Part shown: positions 38,522 to 51,610 of the stretch, one piece after another
How the letters are laid out: the number at the start of each line of letters is the position of its first letter
Numbering within the stretch: the first letter of the stretch is position 1
From: Acanthosepion lycidas
Lineage: Eukaryota > Mollusca > Cephalopoda > Sepiida > Sepiidae
Direction of reading: 5' to 3'
DNA length: 64,000 nt
NCBI GenBank assembly: GCA_963932145.1
Contig: CAWVQA010000036.1
Coordinates: 402,429-466,428 of the forward strand
The notes under the pieces: generated by a model
The model's input: only the letters and a program-made list of their open reading frames with translations
Database searches by the model: none
Told to the model about the DNA's origin: nothing
Position numbers and translations under genes: made by a program

Positions 38522-38862
38522 TAGAGTGATCACCCATTTTCTGCCCACAAACTTTTTCGTGGAAATCCCAGTCATATCAGTCGATTCCATGCATGCTACG
38601 ATCACGGTATGAATTTGAAGGAAAAATATTTTTTTGCAGATCTTAGATTAGGTCTTTCCCTGTCCATAATGATAAATTAAGGAAGTAAAATAGAAATAAT
38701 TCCCAGTAATATGAGGCGAGTCCATGCATGCTACGATCACGGTATGAATTTGAAGGCCAAATATTTTTTTGCAGAGCTTAGATTAGGTCTTTCACGTTCC
38801 ATAATGCTTAATTGTGGAAGTAAAATATAAATATAAATAGGAAACAGAAGAGAAATATATCA
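38522..38862 (+). repeat. Truncated monomer (about 66-bp deletion)
   Basis: TAGAAATAAT joins to TCCCAGTAATATGAGG near 38700. This removes the end of one unit and the start of the next, including GTACAGTGATCAC and the CGG/CTG triplet. Distance between neighbouring unit starts is 337 instead of 402-403 bp. Confidence 0.88.
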
Positions 38863-39838
38863 GTGATCACCATTTTCTGCCCACAATCTTTTTCATGGAA
38901 ATCCCAGTCATATGAGTCGAGTCCATGCATGCTACGATCACGGTATGAATTTCAAGGCAAAATATTTTTTTGAAGAGCTTAGATTAGGTCTTTCCCTGTC
39001 CATAATGCTAAATTGACGAGGTAAAATATAAATATAAATAGGAAACAGAAGAGAAATGTACAGTGATCACCCATTTTCGGCCCACAATCTTTTTCATGGA
39101 AATCCGAGTCATATGAGTCGAGTCCATGCATGCTACGATCATGGTATGAATTTGAAGGCAAAATATTTTTGTGCAGATTTTAGATTAGGTCTTTCCCTGT
39201 CCATAATGCTAAATTGAGGATGTAAAATAGAAATATAAATAGGAAGCAGAAGAGAAATGTAGAGTGATCACCCATTTTCTGCCCACAATCTTTTTCATGG
39301 AAATCCGAGTCATATGAATCGAGTCCATGCATGCTACGATCATGGTATGAATTTGAAGGCAAAATATTTTTTTGCAGATCTTAGATTTGGTCTTTCCCTG
39401 TCCATAATGTTAATTGCGGAAGTAAAACATAAATATAAATAGGAAACAGAAGAGAAATGTACAGTGATCACCCATTTTCGGCCCACAATCTTTTACATGG
39501 AAATCCCAGTCATATGAGTCGACTCCATGCATGCTACGATGACGGTATGAATTTGAAGGCAAAATATTTTTGTGCAGAGCTTAGATTAGGTCTTTTCCTG
39601 TCCATAATGCTAAATGAAGGAAGTAAAATAGAAGTATAAATAGGAAACAAGAGAAATGTACAGTGATCACCCATTTTCGGCCCACAATCTTTTCATGGAA
39701 ATCCCAGTCATATGAGTCGAGTCCATGCATGCTAAGATCACGGTATGAAATTGAAGGCAAAATATTTTTGTGCAGATTTTAGATTAGGTCTTTCCCTGCC
39801 CATAATGCTAAATTGAGGAGCTAAAATATAAATATAAA

Positions 39839-39943
39839 TAGGAAACAGAAGAGAAATGTACAGTGATCACCCATTTTCGGCCCACAATCTTTTTCATGTA
39901 AATCCCAGTCATATGAGTCGAGTCCATGCATGCTACGATCACG
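39839..39943 (+). repeat. 105-bp truncated monomer, third copy
   Basis: Same GATCACG-TAGGAAACAG junction as at 36187 and 36492, offset 3451 bp from the second. It marks the start of the shortened segmental copy. Confidence 0.93.
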
Positions 39944-40750
39944 TAGGAAACAGAAGAGAAATGTACAGTGATCACCCATTTTCTGCCCACAATCTTTTTC
40001 ATGGAAATCCCAGTCATATGAGTCGAGTCCATGCATGCTACGATCACGGTATGAATTTGAAGGCAAAATATTTTTTTGCAGAGCTTAGATTAGGTCTTTC
40101 CGTTTCCATAATGCTAAATTAAGGAAGTAAAATATAAATATGAATAGAAAACAGAAGAGAAATGTACAGTGATCACCCATTTTCTGCCCACAATCTTTTT
40201 CATGGAAATCCCAGTCATATCAGTCGAGTCCATGCATGCTACGATCACGGTATGAATTTGAAGGCAAAATATTTTTTTGCAGAGATTAGATGAGGTCTTT
40301 CCCTGTCCATAATGCTAAATGAAGGAAGTAAAATATTAATATAAATAGGAAACAGAAGAGAAATGTACCGTGATCACACATTTTCTGCCCACAATATTTT
40401 TCATGGAAATCCCAGTCATATGAGTCGAGTCCATGCATGCTCCGATCACGGTATGAATTTGAAAGCAAAATATTTTTTTGCAGATATTAGATTAGGTCTT
40501 TCCCTGCCTATAATGCTAAATTGAGGAGGTAAATTAGAAATATAAATAGGAAACAGAAGAGAAATGTACAGTGATCACCCATTTTTCATGAAAATCCCTG
40601 TCATATGAGTCGAGTCCATGCATGCTACGATCACGGTATGAATTTGAAGGCAAAATTTTTTTTTGCAGATCTTAGATTAGGTCTTTCCCTGTCCATAATG
40701 CTAAATTGAGGAGGTAAAATATAAATATAAATAGGAAACAGAAGAGAAAT

Positions 40751-41095
40751 GTACAGTGATCACCCATTTTCTGCCCACAAACTTTTCATGTAAATCCCAG
40801 TCATATGAGTCGAGTCCATGCATGCTACGATCACAGTATGAATTTGAAGGCAAAATATTTTTATGCAGATTTTAGATTAGGTCTTTCCCTGTCCATAATG
40901 ATAAATTAAGGAAGTAAAATAGAAATAAATCCCAGTCATATGAGTCGAGTCCATGCATGCTACGATCACGGTATGAATTTGAAGGCCAAATATTTTTTTG
41001 CAGAGCTTAGATTAGGTCTTTCACGTTCCATAATGCTTAATTGTGGAAGTAAAATATAAATATAAATAGGAAACAGAAGAGAAATATATCAGTGA
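40751..41095 (+). repeat. Truncated monomer, copy of 38522-38862
   Basis: TAGAAATAAATCCCAGTC near 40920-40936 is the counterpart of the 38700 junction and removes about 67 bp. AAAT lies at both edges, consistent with a short-homology deletion. Confidence 0.86.
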
Positions 41096-42445
41096 TCACC
41101 CATTTTCTGCCCACAATCTTTTTCATGGAAATCCCAGTCATATGAGTCGAGTCCATGCATGCTACGTTCACGGTATGAATTTGATTGCAAAATATTTTTT
41201 TTCAGAACTTAGATTGGGTCTTTCCCTGTCCATAATGCTAAATTGAGGAGGTAAAATATAAATATAAATAGGAAACAGAATAGAAATGTACAGTGATCAC
41301 CCATTTTCGGCCAACAATCTTTTTCATGGACATCCCAGTCATCTGATTCGAGTCCATGCATGCTACGATCACGGTATGAATTTGAAGGCAAAATATTTTT
41401 TTGCAGATCTTAGATTTGGTCCTTCCCTGTCCATAATGCTAAATTGAGGAGGTAAATTAGAAATATAAATAGGAAAGAGAAGAGAAATGTACAGTGATCA
41501 CCCATTTTCTTCCCACAATCTTTTTCATGGAAATCCCAGTCGTATGAGTCGAGTCCATGCATGCTACGATCACGGTATGCTTTTGAAGGCAAAATATTTT
41601 TTTCCAGATTTTAGATTAGGTCTTCCATGTCCATAATGCTATATTACGGAAGTAAAATAGAAATCGTAATAGGAAACAGAAGAGAAATGTACAGTGATCA
41701 CCCATTTTCTGCCGACAATCTTTTTCATGGAAATCCCAGTCATAAGAGTCGAGTCCATGCATGCTACGATCACGGTATGAATTTGAAGGCAAAATATTTT
41801 TGTGCAGAGCTTAGATTAGGTCTTTCCCTGTCCATAATGCTAAATTGAGGAGGTAAAATATAAATGTAAATAGGAAACAGAAGAGAAATGTACTGTGATC
41901 ACCCATTTTCGGCCCACAATCTTTTTCATGGAAATTCCAGTCATAGGAGTCGAGTCCATGCATGCTACGATCACGGTATGAATTTTAAGACAAAATATTT
42001 TTTTGCAGATCTTAGATTAGGTCTTTCCCTGTCCATAATGCTAAATCGAGGAGGTAAAATAGAAATATGAATAGGAAACAGAAGAGAAATGTACAGTGAT
42101 CACCCATTTTCGGCCCACAATATTTTCATTGAAATCCCAGTCATATGAGTCGAGTCCATGCATGCTACGATCACGGTATGAATTTGAAGGCAAAATATTT
42201 TTGTGCAGATCTTAGATTAGGTTTTTCTCTGTCCATAATGCTAAATTAAGGAATTAAAATATAATTATAAATAGGAAATAGAAGAGAAATGTACAGTGAT
42301 CACCCATTTTCTGCCCACAATCTTTTTCATGGAAATCCCAGTCATATGAGTCGAGTCCATGCATGCTACGATCACAGTATGAATTTGAAGGCAAAATAAT
42401 TTTTTGCAGTGATTAGATTAGGTCTTTCCCTGTCCATACTGCTAA

Positions 42446-42965
42446 ATTGAGGAATTAAAATATAAATACAAATAGGAAACAGAAGAGAAATGTACAGTGA
42501 TCACCCATTTTCTGCCCACAGTCTTTTTCATGGAAATTCCAGTCATATGAGTCGAGTCCATGCATGCTACGATCACGGTATGAATTTGAAGGCAAAATAC
42601 TTCTTTGCAGATCTTAGATTAGGTCTTTCCCTGTCCATAATGCTAAATGAAGGAAGTAAAATATAAATATAAATAGGAAACAGAGAAGAAATGTACAGTG
42701 ATCACCCATTTTCTGACAACAATCTTTTTCATGGAAATCCCAGTCATATGAGTCGATTCCATGCATGCTACGATCACGGTATGAATTTGAAGGCAAAATA
42801 TTTTTGTCAGAGATTAGATTAGGTCTTTCCCTGTCCATAATGCTAAATTGAGGAATTAAAATATAAATATAAATAGGAAACAGAAGAGAAATGTACAGTG
42901 ATCACCCATTTTCTGCCCACAGTCTTTTTCATGGAAATTCCAGTCATATGAGTTTGAGTCCATGC
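42446..42965 (+). repeat. 402-bp spaced copies with GAATTAAAAT / CACAGTC
   Basis: Units at about 42446-42560 and 42848-42960 share TTGAGGAATTAAAATATAAA, CCCACAGTCTTTTTC and GGAAATTCCAG, two units apart. Nearby, AAATGTAAATAGG with TGTACTGTGATCAC and GGAAATTCCAG is shared between about 41860 and 43065 (six units). Confidence 0.85.
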
Positions 42966-43215
42966 ATGCTACGATCACGGTGTGAATTGAAGGCAAAATA
43001 TTTTTGTGCAGAGCTTAGATTAGGTCTTTCCCTGTCCATAATGCTAAATTGAGGAGGTAAAATATAAATGTAAATAGGAAACAGAAGAGAAATGTACTGT
43101 GATCACCCATTTTCGGCCCACAATCTTTTTCATGGAAATTCCAGTCATATGAGTCGAGTCCATGCATGCTACGATCACGGTATGAATTTGAAGGCAAAAT
43201 ATTTTTGTGCAGATT

Positions 43216-46026
43216 TTAGATTAGGTCTTTCCCTGTCCATAATGCTAAATTGAGGAGGTAAAATATAAATATAAATAGGAAACAGAAGAGAAATGTACAG
43301 TGATCACCCATTTTCGGCCCACAATCTTTTTTATGGAAATCCCAGTCATATGAGTCGAGTCCATGCATGCTACGATCACGGTATGAAGTGAAGGCAAAAT
43401 ATTTTTGTGCAGAGATTAGATTAGGTCTTTCCCTGTCCATAATGCTAAATTGAGGAGGTAAAATATAAATATAAATAGGAAACAGAAGAGAAATGTACAG
43501 TGATCATCCCATTTTTGGCCCACAATCTTTTTCATGGGAATCCCAGTCATATGAGTCGAGTCCATGCATGCTACGATCACGGTATGAATTTGAAGGCAAA
43601 ATATTTTTGTGCAGAGCTTAGTTTAGGTCTTTCGCTGTCCATAATGCTAAATTGAGGAGGTAAAATATAAATATAAATAGGAAACAGAAGAGAAATGTAC
43701 AGTGATCACCCATTTTCGGCCCACAATCTTTTTCATGGAAATCCCAGTCATATGAGTCGAGTCCATGCATGCTACGATCACGGTAGTAATTTGAAGACAA
43801 AATATTTTTGTGCAGATTTTAGATTTGATCTTTCCCTGTCCATAATGCTAAATTGAGGAGGTAAAATATAAATATAAATAGGAAACAGAAGAGAAATGTA
43901 CAGTGATCAACCATTTTCTGCCCACAATCTTTTTCATGGAAATCCCAGTCATATGAGTCGAGTCCATGCATGCTACGATCATGGTATGAATTTGTAGGCA
44001 AAATATTTTTGTGCAGAGCTTAGATTAGGTCTTTCTCTGTCCATAATGCTAAATTGAGGAGGTAAACTATAAATATAAATAGTAAACAGAAGAGAAATGT
44101 ACAGTGATCACCCATTTTCGGACCATAATCTTTTTCATGGAAATCCCAGTCATATGAGTCGAGTCCATGCATGCTACGATCATGGTTTGAATTGAAGGAA
44201 CAATATTTTTGTGCAGATGTTAGATTAGGTCTTTCCCTGTCCATAATGCTAAATTGAGGAAGTAAAATAGAAATATAAATAGGAAACAGAAGAGAAATGT
44301 ACAGTGATCACCCATTTTCGGCCCACAATCTTTTTCATGGAAATCCCAGTCATATGAGTCGACTCCATGCATGCTACGATCACGGTATGAATTTGAAGGC
44401 AAAATATTTTTGTGCAGAGCTTAGATTAGGTCTTTCCCTGTCCATAATGCTAAATTGAGGAGGTAAAATATAAATATAAATAGGAAACAGAAGAGAAATG
44501 TACAGTGATCACCCATTTTCGGCCCACAATCTTTTTCATGGAAATCCCAGTCATATGAGTCGACTCCATGCATGCTACGATCACGGTATGAATTTGAAGG
44601 CAAAATATTTTTGTGCAGAGCTTAGTTTAGGTCTTTCCCTGTCCATAATTCTAAATTGAGGAGGTAAAATATAAATATAAATAGGAAACAGAAGAGAAAT
44701 GTACAGTGATCACCCATTTTCGGCCCACAATCTTTTTTATGGAAATCCCAGTCATATGAGTCGAGTCCATGCATGCTACGATCACGGTATGAAATGAAGG
44801 CAAAATATTTTTGTGCAGAGCTTAGATTAGGTCTTTCCCTGTCCATAATGCTAAATTGAGGAGGTAAAATATAAATATAAATAGGAAACAGAAGAGAAAT
44901 GTACAGTGATCACCCATTTTCGGCCCACAATCTTTTTCATGGAAATCCCAGTCATATGAGTCGACTCCATGCATGCTACGATCACGGTATGAATTTGAAG
45001 GCAAAATATTTTTGTGCAGAGCTTAGTTTAGGTCTTTCCCTGTCCATAATGCTAAATTGAGGAGGTAAAATATAAATATAAATAGGAAACAGAAGAGAAA
45101 TGTACAGTGATCACCCATTTTCGGCCCACAATCTTTTTCATGGAAATCCCAGTCATATGAGTCGAGTCCATGCATGCTACGATCACGGTAGTAATTTGAA
45201 GGCAAAATATTTTTGTGCAGATTTTAGATTTGATCTTTCCCTGTCCATAATGCTAAATTGAGGAGGTAAAATATAAATATAAATAGGAAACAGAAGAGAA
45301 ATGTACAGTGATCAACCATTTTCTGCCCACAATCTTTTTCATGGAAATCCCAGTCATATGAGTCGAGTCCATGCATGCTACGATCATGGTATGAATTTGA
45401 AGGCAAAATATTTTTGTGCAGAGCTTAGATTAGGTCTTTCTCTGTCCATAATGCTAAATTGAGGAGGTAAACTATAAATATAAATAGTAAACAGAAGAGA
45501 AATGTACAGTGATCACCCATTTTCGGACCATAATCTTTTTCATGGAAATCCCAGTCATATGAGTCGAGTCCATGCATGCTACGATCATGGTTTGAATTGA
45601 AGGAACAATATTTTTGTGCAGATGTTAGATTAGGTCTTTCCCTGTCCATAATGCTAAATTGAGGAAGTAAAATAGAAATATAAATAGGAAACAGAAGAGA
45701 AATGTACAGTGATCACCCATTTTCGGCCCACAATCTTTTTCATGGAAATCCCAGTCATATGAGTCGACTCCATGCATGCTACGATCACGGTATGAATTTG
45801 AAGGCAAAATATTTTTGTGCAGAGCTTAGATTAGGTCTTTCCCTGTCCATAATGCTAAATTGAAGAGGTAAAATATAAATATAAATAGGAAACAGAAGAG
45901 AAATGTACAGTGATCACCGATTTGCGGCCCACAATCTTTTTCATGGAAATCCCAGTCATATGAGTCGAGTCCATGCATGCTACGATCACGGTATGAATTT
46001 GAAGGCAAAATATTTTTGTGCAGATT
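43216..46026 (+). repeat. 14-unit higher-order repeat, copy 1 (2811 bp)
   Basis: Using one letter per variant unit, the order is a b c d e f g h g c' d e f i. Marks: a and h have TCTTTTTTATGG and TATGAA(A/G)TGAAGG; b has GATCATCCCATTTTTGG; c and c' have GGTAGTAATTTGAAG; d has TAGATTTGATC and GATCAACC; e has AACTATAAAT, GGACCATAATC and GGTTTGAATTGAAGGAAC; f and g have GAGTCGACTCC; i has GATCACCGATTTGCGG. The inner c-d-e-f set occurs twice in the block. Confidence 0.93.
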
Positions 46027-49000
46027 TTAGATTAGGTCTTTCCCTGTCCATAATGCTAAATTGAGGAGGTAAAATATAAATATAAATAGGAAACAGAAGA
46101 GAAATGTACAGTGATCACCCATTTTCGGCCCACAATCTTTTTTATGGAAATCCCAGTCATATGAGTCGAGTCCATGCATGCTACGATCACGGTATGAAAT
46201 GAAGGCAAAATATTTTTGTGCAGAGATTAGATTAGGTCTTTCCCTGTCCATAATGCTAAATTGAGGAGGTAAAATATAAATATAAATAGGAAACAGAAGA
46301 GAAATGTACAGTGATCATCCCATTTTTGGCCCACAATCTTTTTCATGGGAATCCCAGTCATATGAGTCGAGTCCATGCATGCTACGATCACGGTATGAAT
46401 TTGAAGGCAAAATATTTTTGTGCAGAGCTTAGTTTAGGTCTTTCGCTGTCCATAATGCTAAATTGAGGAGGTAAAATATAAATATAAATAGGAAACAGAA
46501 GAGAAATGTACAGTGATCACCCATTTTCGGCCCACAATCTTTTTCATGGAAATCCCAGTCATATGAGTCGAGTCCATGCATGCTACGATCACGGTAGTAA
46601 TTTGAAGACAAAATATTTTTGTGCAGATTTTAGATTTGATCTTTCCCTGTCCATAATGCTAAATTGAGGAGGTAAAATAGAAATATAAATAGGAAACAGA
46701 AGAGAAATGTACAGTGATCAACCATTTTCTGCCCACAATCTTTTTCATGGAAATCCCAGTCATATGAGTCGAGTCCATGCATGCTACGATCATGGTATGA
46801 ATTTGTAGGCAAAATATTTTTGTGCAGAGCTTAGATTAGGTCTTTCTCTGTCCATAATGCTAAATTGAGGAGGTAAACTATAAATATAAATAGTAAACAG
46901 AAGAGAAATGTACAGTGATCACCCATTTTCGGACCATAATCTTTTTCATGGAAATCCCAGTCATATGAGTCGAGTCCATGCATGCTACGATCATGGTTTG
47001 AATTGAAGGAACAATATTTTTGTGCAGATGTTAGATTAGGTCTTTCCCTGTCCATAATGCTAAATTGAGGAAGTAAAATAGAAATATAAATAGGAAACAG
47101 AAGAGAAATGTACAGTGATCACCCATTTTCGGCCCACAATCTTTTTCATGGAAATCCCAGTCATATGAGTCGACTCCATGCATGCTACGATCACGGTATG
47201 AATTTGAAGGCAAAATATTTTTGTGCAGAGCTTAGATTAGGTCTTTCCCTGTCCATAATGCTAAATTGAGGAGGTAAAATATAAATATAAATAGGAAACA
47301 GAAGAGAAATGTACAGTGATCACCCATTTTCGGCCCACAATCTTTTTTATGGAAATCCCAGTCATATGAGTCGAGTCCATGCATGCTACGATCACGGTAT
47401 GAAATGAAGGCAAAATATTTTTGTGCAGAGCTTAGATTAGGTCTTTCCCTGTCCATAATGCTAAATTGAGGAGGTAAAATATAAATATAAATAGGAAACA
47501 GAAGAGAAATGTACAGTGATCACCCATTTTCGGCCCACAATCTTTTTCATGGAAATCCCAGTCATATGAGTCGACTCCATGCATGCTACGATCACGGTAT
47601 GAATTTGAAGGCAAAATATTTTTGTGCAGAGCTTAGTTTAGGTCTTTCCCTGTCCATAATTCTAAATTGAGGAGGTAAAATATAAATATAAATAGGAAAC
47701 AGAAGAGAAATGTACAGTGATCACCCATTTTCGGCCCACAATCTTTTTTATGGAAATCCCAGTCATATGAGTCGAGTCCATGCATGCTACGATCACGGTA
47801 TGAAATGAAGGCAAAATATTTTTGTGCAGAGCTTAGATTAGGTCTTTCCCTGTCCATAATGCTAAATTGAGGAGGTAAAATATAAATATAAATAGGAAAC
47901 AGAAGAGAAATGTACAGTGATCACCCATTTTCGGCCCACAATCTTTTTCATGGAAATCCCAGTCATATGAGTCGACTCCATGCATGCTACGATCACGGTA
48001 TGAATTTGAAGGCAAAATATTTTTGTGCAGAGCTTAGTTTAGGTCTTTCCCTGTCCATAATGCTAAATTGAGGAGGTAAAATATAAATATAAATAGGAAA
48101 CAGAAGAGAAATGTACAGTGATCACCCATTTTCGGCCCACAATCTTTTTCATGGAAATCCCAGTCATATGAGTCGAGTCCATGCATGCTACGATCACGGT
48201 AGTAATTTGAAGGCAAAATATTTTTGTGCAGATTTTAGATTTGATCTTTCCCTGTCCATAATGCTAAATTGAGGAGGTAAAATAGAAATATAAATAGGAA
48301 ACAGAAGAGAAATGTACAGTGATCAACCATTTTCTGCCCACAATCTTTTTCATGGAAATCCCAGTCATATGAGTCGAGTCCATGCATGCTACGATCATGG
48401 TATGAATTTGAAGGCAAAATATTTTTGTGCAGAGCTTAGATTAGGTCTTTCTCTGTCCATAATGCTAAATTGAGGAGGTAAACTATAAATATAAATAGTA
48501 AACAGAAGAGAAATGTACAGTGATCACCCATTTTCGGACCATAATCTTTTTCATGGAAATCCCAGTCATATGAGTCGAGTCCATGCATGCTACGATCATG
48601 GTTTGAATTGAAGGAACAATATTTTTGTGCAGATGTTAGATTAGGTCTTTCCCTGTCCATAATGCTAAATTGAGGAAGTAAAATAGAAATATAAATAGGA
48701 AACAGAAGAGAAATGTACAGTGATCACCCATTTTCGGCCCACAATCTTTTTCATGGAAATCCCAGTCATATGAGTCGACTCCATGCATGCTACGATCACG
48801 GTATGAATTTGAAGGCAAAATATTTTTGTGCAGAGCTTAGATTAGGTCTTTCCCTGTCCATAATGCTAAATTGAAGAGGTAAAATATAAATATAAATAGG
48901 AAACAGAAGAGAAATGTACAGTGATCACCGATTTGCGGCCCACAATCTTTTTCATGGAAATCCCAGTCATATGAGTCGAGTCCATGCATGCTACGATCAC

Positions 49001-49037
49001 GGTATGAATTTGAAGGCAAAATATTTTTGTGCAAATT
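46027..49037 (+). repeat. Same higher-order repeat, copy 2 (15 units, 3011 bp)
   Basis: Order a b c d e f h' g h g c' d e f i. Offset from copy 1 is 2811 bp through the first f and 3011 bp from the first g onward, so exactly one unit (about 200 bp, 47232-47431) was gained in copy 2 or lost from copy 1. Sequence is almost identical otherwise. Differences seen include GAAGTG versus GAAATG (43386 region) and TATAAAT versus TAGAAAT in the d units. Similarity ends near 49085. Confidence 0.93.
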
Positions 49038-49600
49038 TTAGATTAGGTCTTTCCCTGTCCATAATGCTAAATTGAGGAGGTAAAATAGAAATATAAATAG
49101 GAAACAGAAGCGAAATGTACAGTGATCAAACATTTTCGGCCCACAATCTTTTTCATGGAAATCCCAGTCATATGAGTTCAGTCCATGCATGCTACGATCA
49201 CGGTATGAATTTGAAGCCAAAATATTTTTGTGCAGAACTTGGATTTGGTCTTTCCCTGGCCATAATGCTAAATTGAGGAGGTAAAATAGAAATATAAATA
49301 GGAAACAGAAGAGAAATGTACAGTGATCACCCATTTTCGGCCCACCATCTTTTTCATGGAAATCCCAGTCATATGAGTCGAGTCCATGCATGCTACGATC
49401 ACGGTATGAATTTGAAGGCACAATATTTTTGTGCAGATGTTAGATTAGGTCTTTCCCTGTCCATAATGCTAAATTGAGGAAGTAAAATAGAAATATAAAA
49501 AGGAAACAGAAGAGAAATGTACAGTGATCACCCATTTTCGGCCCACAAAATTTTCATGAAAATCCCAGTCATATGAGTCGAGTCCATGCATGCTACGTTA

Positions 49601-51610
49601 ACGGTATGAATTTGAAGGCAAAATATTTTTGTGCAGATTTTAGATTAGGTCTTTCCCTGTCCATAATGCTAAATTGAGGAGGTAAAATATAAATATAAAT
49701 AGGAAACAGAAGAGAAATGTACAGTGATCACCCATTTTCGGCCCACAATCTTTTTCATGGAAATCCCAGTCATATGAGTCGAGTCCATGCATGCTACGAT
49801 CACGGTATGAATTTGAAGGCAAATAGTTTTGTGCAAAGCTTAGATTAGGTCCTTCCATGTCCATAATGCTAAATTGAGGAGGTAAAATATAAATATAAAT
49901 AGGAAACAGAAGATAAATGTACAGTGATCACCCATTTTCGGCCCAAAATCTTTTTCATGGAAATCCCAGTCATATGAGTCAATCCATGCATGCTACGATC
50001 ATGGTATGAATTCGAAGGCAAAATATTTTTGTGCAGATTTTAGATTAGGTCTTTCCCTGTCCATAATGTTAAATTGAGGAGGTAAAATATAAATATAAAT
50101 AGGAAACAGAAGAGAAATGTACAGTGATCAGTCATTTTCGGCCCACAATCTTTTTCATTGAAATCCCAGTCATATGAGTCGAGTCCATGCATGCTACGAT
50201 CACGGTATGAATTTGAAGGGAAAATATTTTTTTGCAGAGTTTTGATTAGGTCTTTCCCTGTCCATAATGCTAAATGAAGGAAGTAAAATAGAAATATAAA
50301 TAGGAAACAGAAGAGAAATGTACAGTGATCACCCATTTTCGGCCCACAATCTTTTTCATGGAAATCCCAGTCATATGAGTCGAGTCCATGCATGCTACGA
50401 TCACGGTATGACTTTGAAGGCAAAATAAAATATTTTTGTGCAGACTTTAGATTAGGTCTTTCCCTGTCCAAAATGCTAAATTGAGGAGGTAAAATATCAA
50501 TATAAATAGTAAACAGAAGAGAAATGTACAGTGATCACCCATTTTCGGCCCACAATATTTTTCATGGAAATCCCAGTCATATGAGTCGTGTCCAGGCATG
50601 CTACGATCACTGTATGAATTTGAAGGCAAAATATTTATATGCAGAGCTTAGATTTGGTCTTTCCCTGTACATAATGCTAAATTGAGGAGTTAAATATAAA
50701 TATAAATAGGAAACAGAAGGAAATGTACAGTGATCACCCATTTTCTGCCCACAATCTTTTTCATGGAAATCCCAGTTATATGAGTCGAGTCCATGCATGC
50801 TACGATCACGGTATGAATTTGAAGGCAAAATATTTTTTTGCAGATCTTAGATTAGGTCTTTCACTGTCCACAATGCTAAATGAAGGAAGTAAAATATAAA
50901 TATAAATAGGAAAAAGAAGAGAAATGTACTGTTATCACCCATTTTCTGCCCACAATCTTTTTCATGGAAATCCCATTCATATGAGTCGAGTCCATGCATG
51001 CTACGATCACGGTATAAATTTGAAGGCAAAATATTTTTTTGCAGATCTTAGATTAGGTCTTTCACTGTCCATAATGCTAAATCGAGGAAGTAAAATATAA
51101 ATATAAATAGGAAACAGAAAAGAAATGTACAGTGATCAGCCATTTTCTGCCCAGAATCTTTTTCATGGAAATCCCAGTCAGATGAGTCAAATCCATGCAT
51201 GCTACGATCACGGTATAAATTTGAAGGCAAAATATTTTTTGAAGATCTTAGATTAGGTCTTTCCCTGTCCATAATGCTAAATTGAGGATGTAAAATATAA
51301 ATATAAATAGGAAATAGTAGAGAAATGTACAGTGATCACCCATTTTCTGCCCACAATCTTTTTCATGGAAATCCCAGTCATATGAGTCGAGTCCATTCAT
51401 GCTACGATCACGATATGAATTTGATGGAAAAATATTTTTTTGCAGATATTAGATTAGGTCTTTCCCTGTCCATAATGCTAAATTGAGGAAGTAAAATATA
51501 AATATAAATAGGAAACAGAAGAGAAATGTACAGTGATCACCCATTTTCTGCCCACAGTCTTTTTCATGGAAATCCCAGTCATATCAGCCCAGCCCATGCA
51601 TGCTACGATC
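49601..51610 (+). repeat. 2010-bp tandem duplication, copy 1
   Basis: Ten units, repeated immediately downstream at offset exactly 2010. Marks include GGCAAATAGTTTTGTGC, GAGTCAATCC, GATCAGTC, GCAAAATAAAATATTTTT (a 5-bp insertion), CAAAATGC, TCCAGGCATGC, GATGAGTCAAATCC and CAGCCCAGCCC. The only difference I found is T at 51289 against A at 53299. Left of 49601 the sequences differ at once. Confidence 0.96.

Larger units (their letters stand above)
36388..38872 (+). repeat. Segmental duplication, long copy
   Basis: Contains, in order: the second 105-bp truncated unit, the CGTTTCC and GATGAGG units, a TTAATATAAATAGG tail with GTACCGTGATCACAC, a TCCCTGCCTATAATG box, an ACAAACTTTTCATGTAAATC unit, a truncated GAAATAAT-TCCCAG unit and the rare AAATATATCAG start. 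The same order, shortened, appears at 39839-41100. Confidence 0.88.
39839..41100 (+). repeat. Segmental duplication, shortened copy
   Basis: Matches 36388-38872 in order but is about half as long. Whole units are missing (one CGTTTCC unit, several units after GATGAGG, one unit before the truncated one). A 16-bp deletion near 40582 falls between TTTT words. Rare marks kept include GATCACG-TAGGAAACAG, GTACCGTGATCACAC, TCCCTGCCTATAATG, TTCACGTTCC, GCTTAATTGTGG and AAATATATCAG. Both copies end within a few bases of AAATATATCAGTGATCAC. Confidence 0.88.

Noticed and set aside
38690-38710. Possible transposon insertion site at the truncated unit
   Set aside because: Both sides are satellite, nothing foreign is present, and no target duplication is seen. 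A simple deletion explains it.
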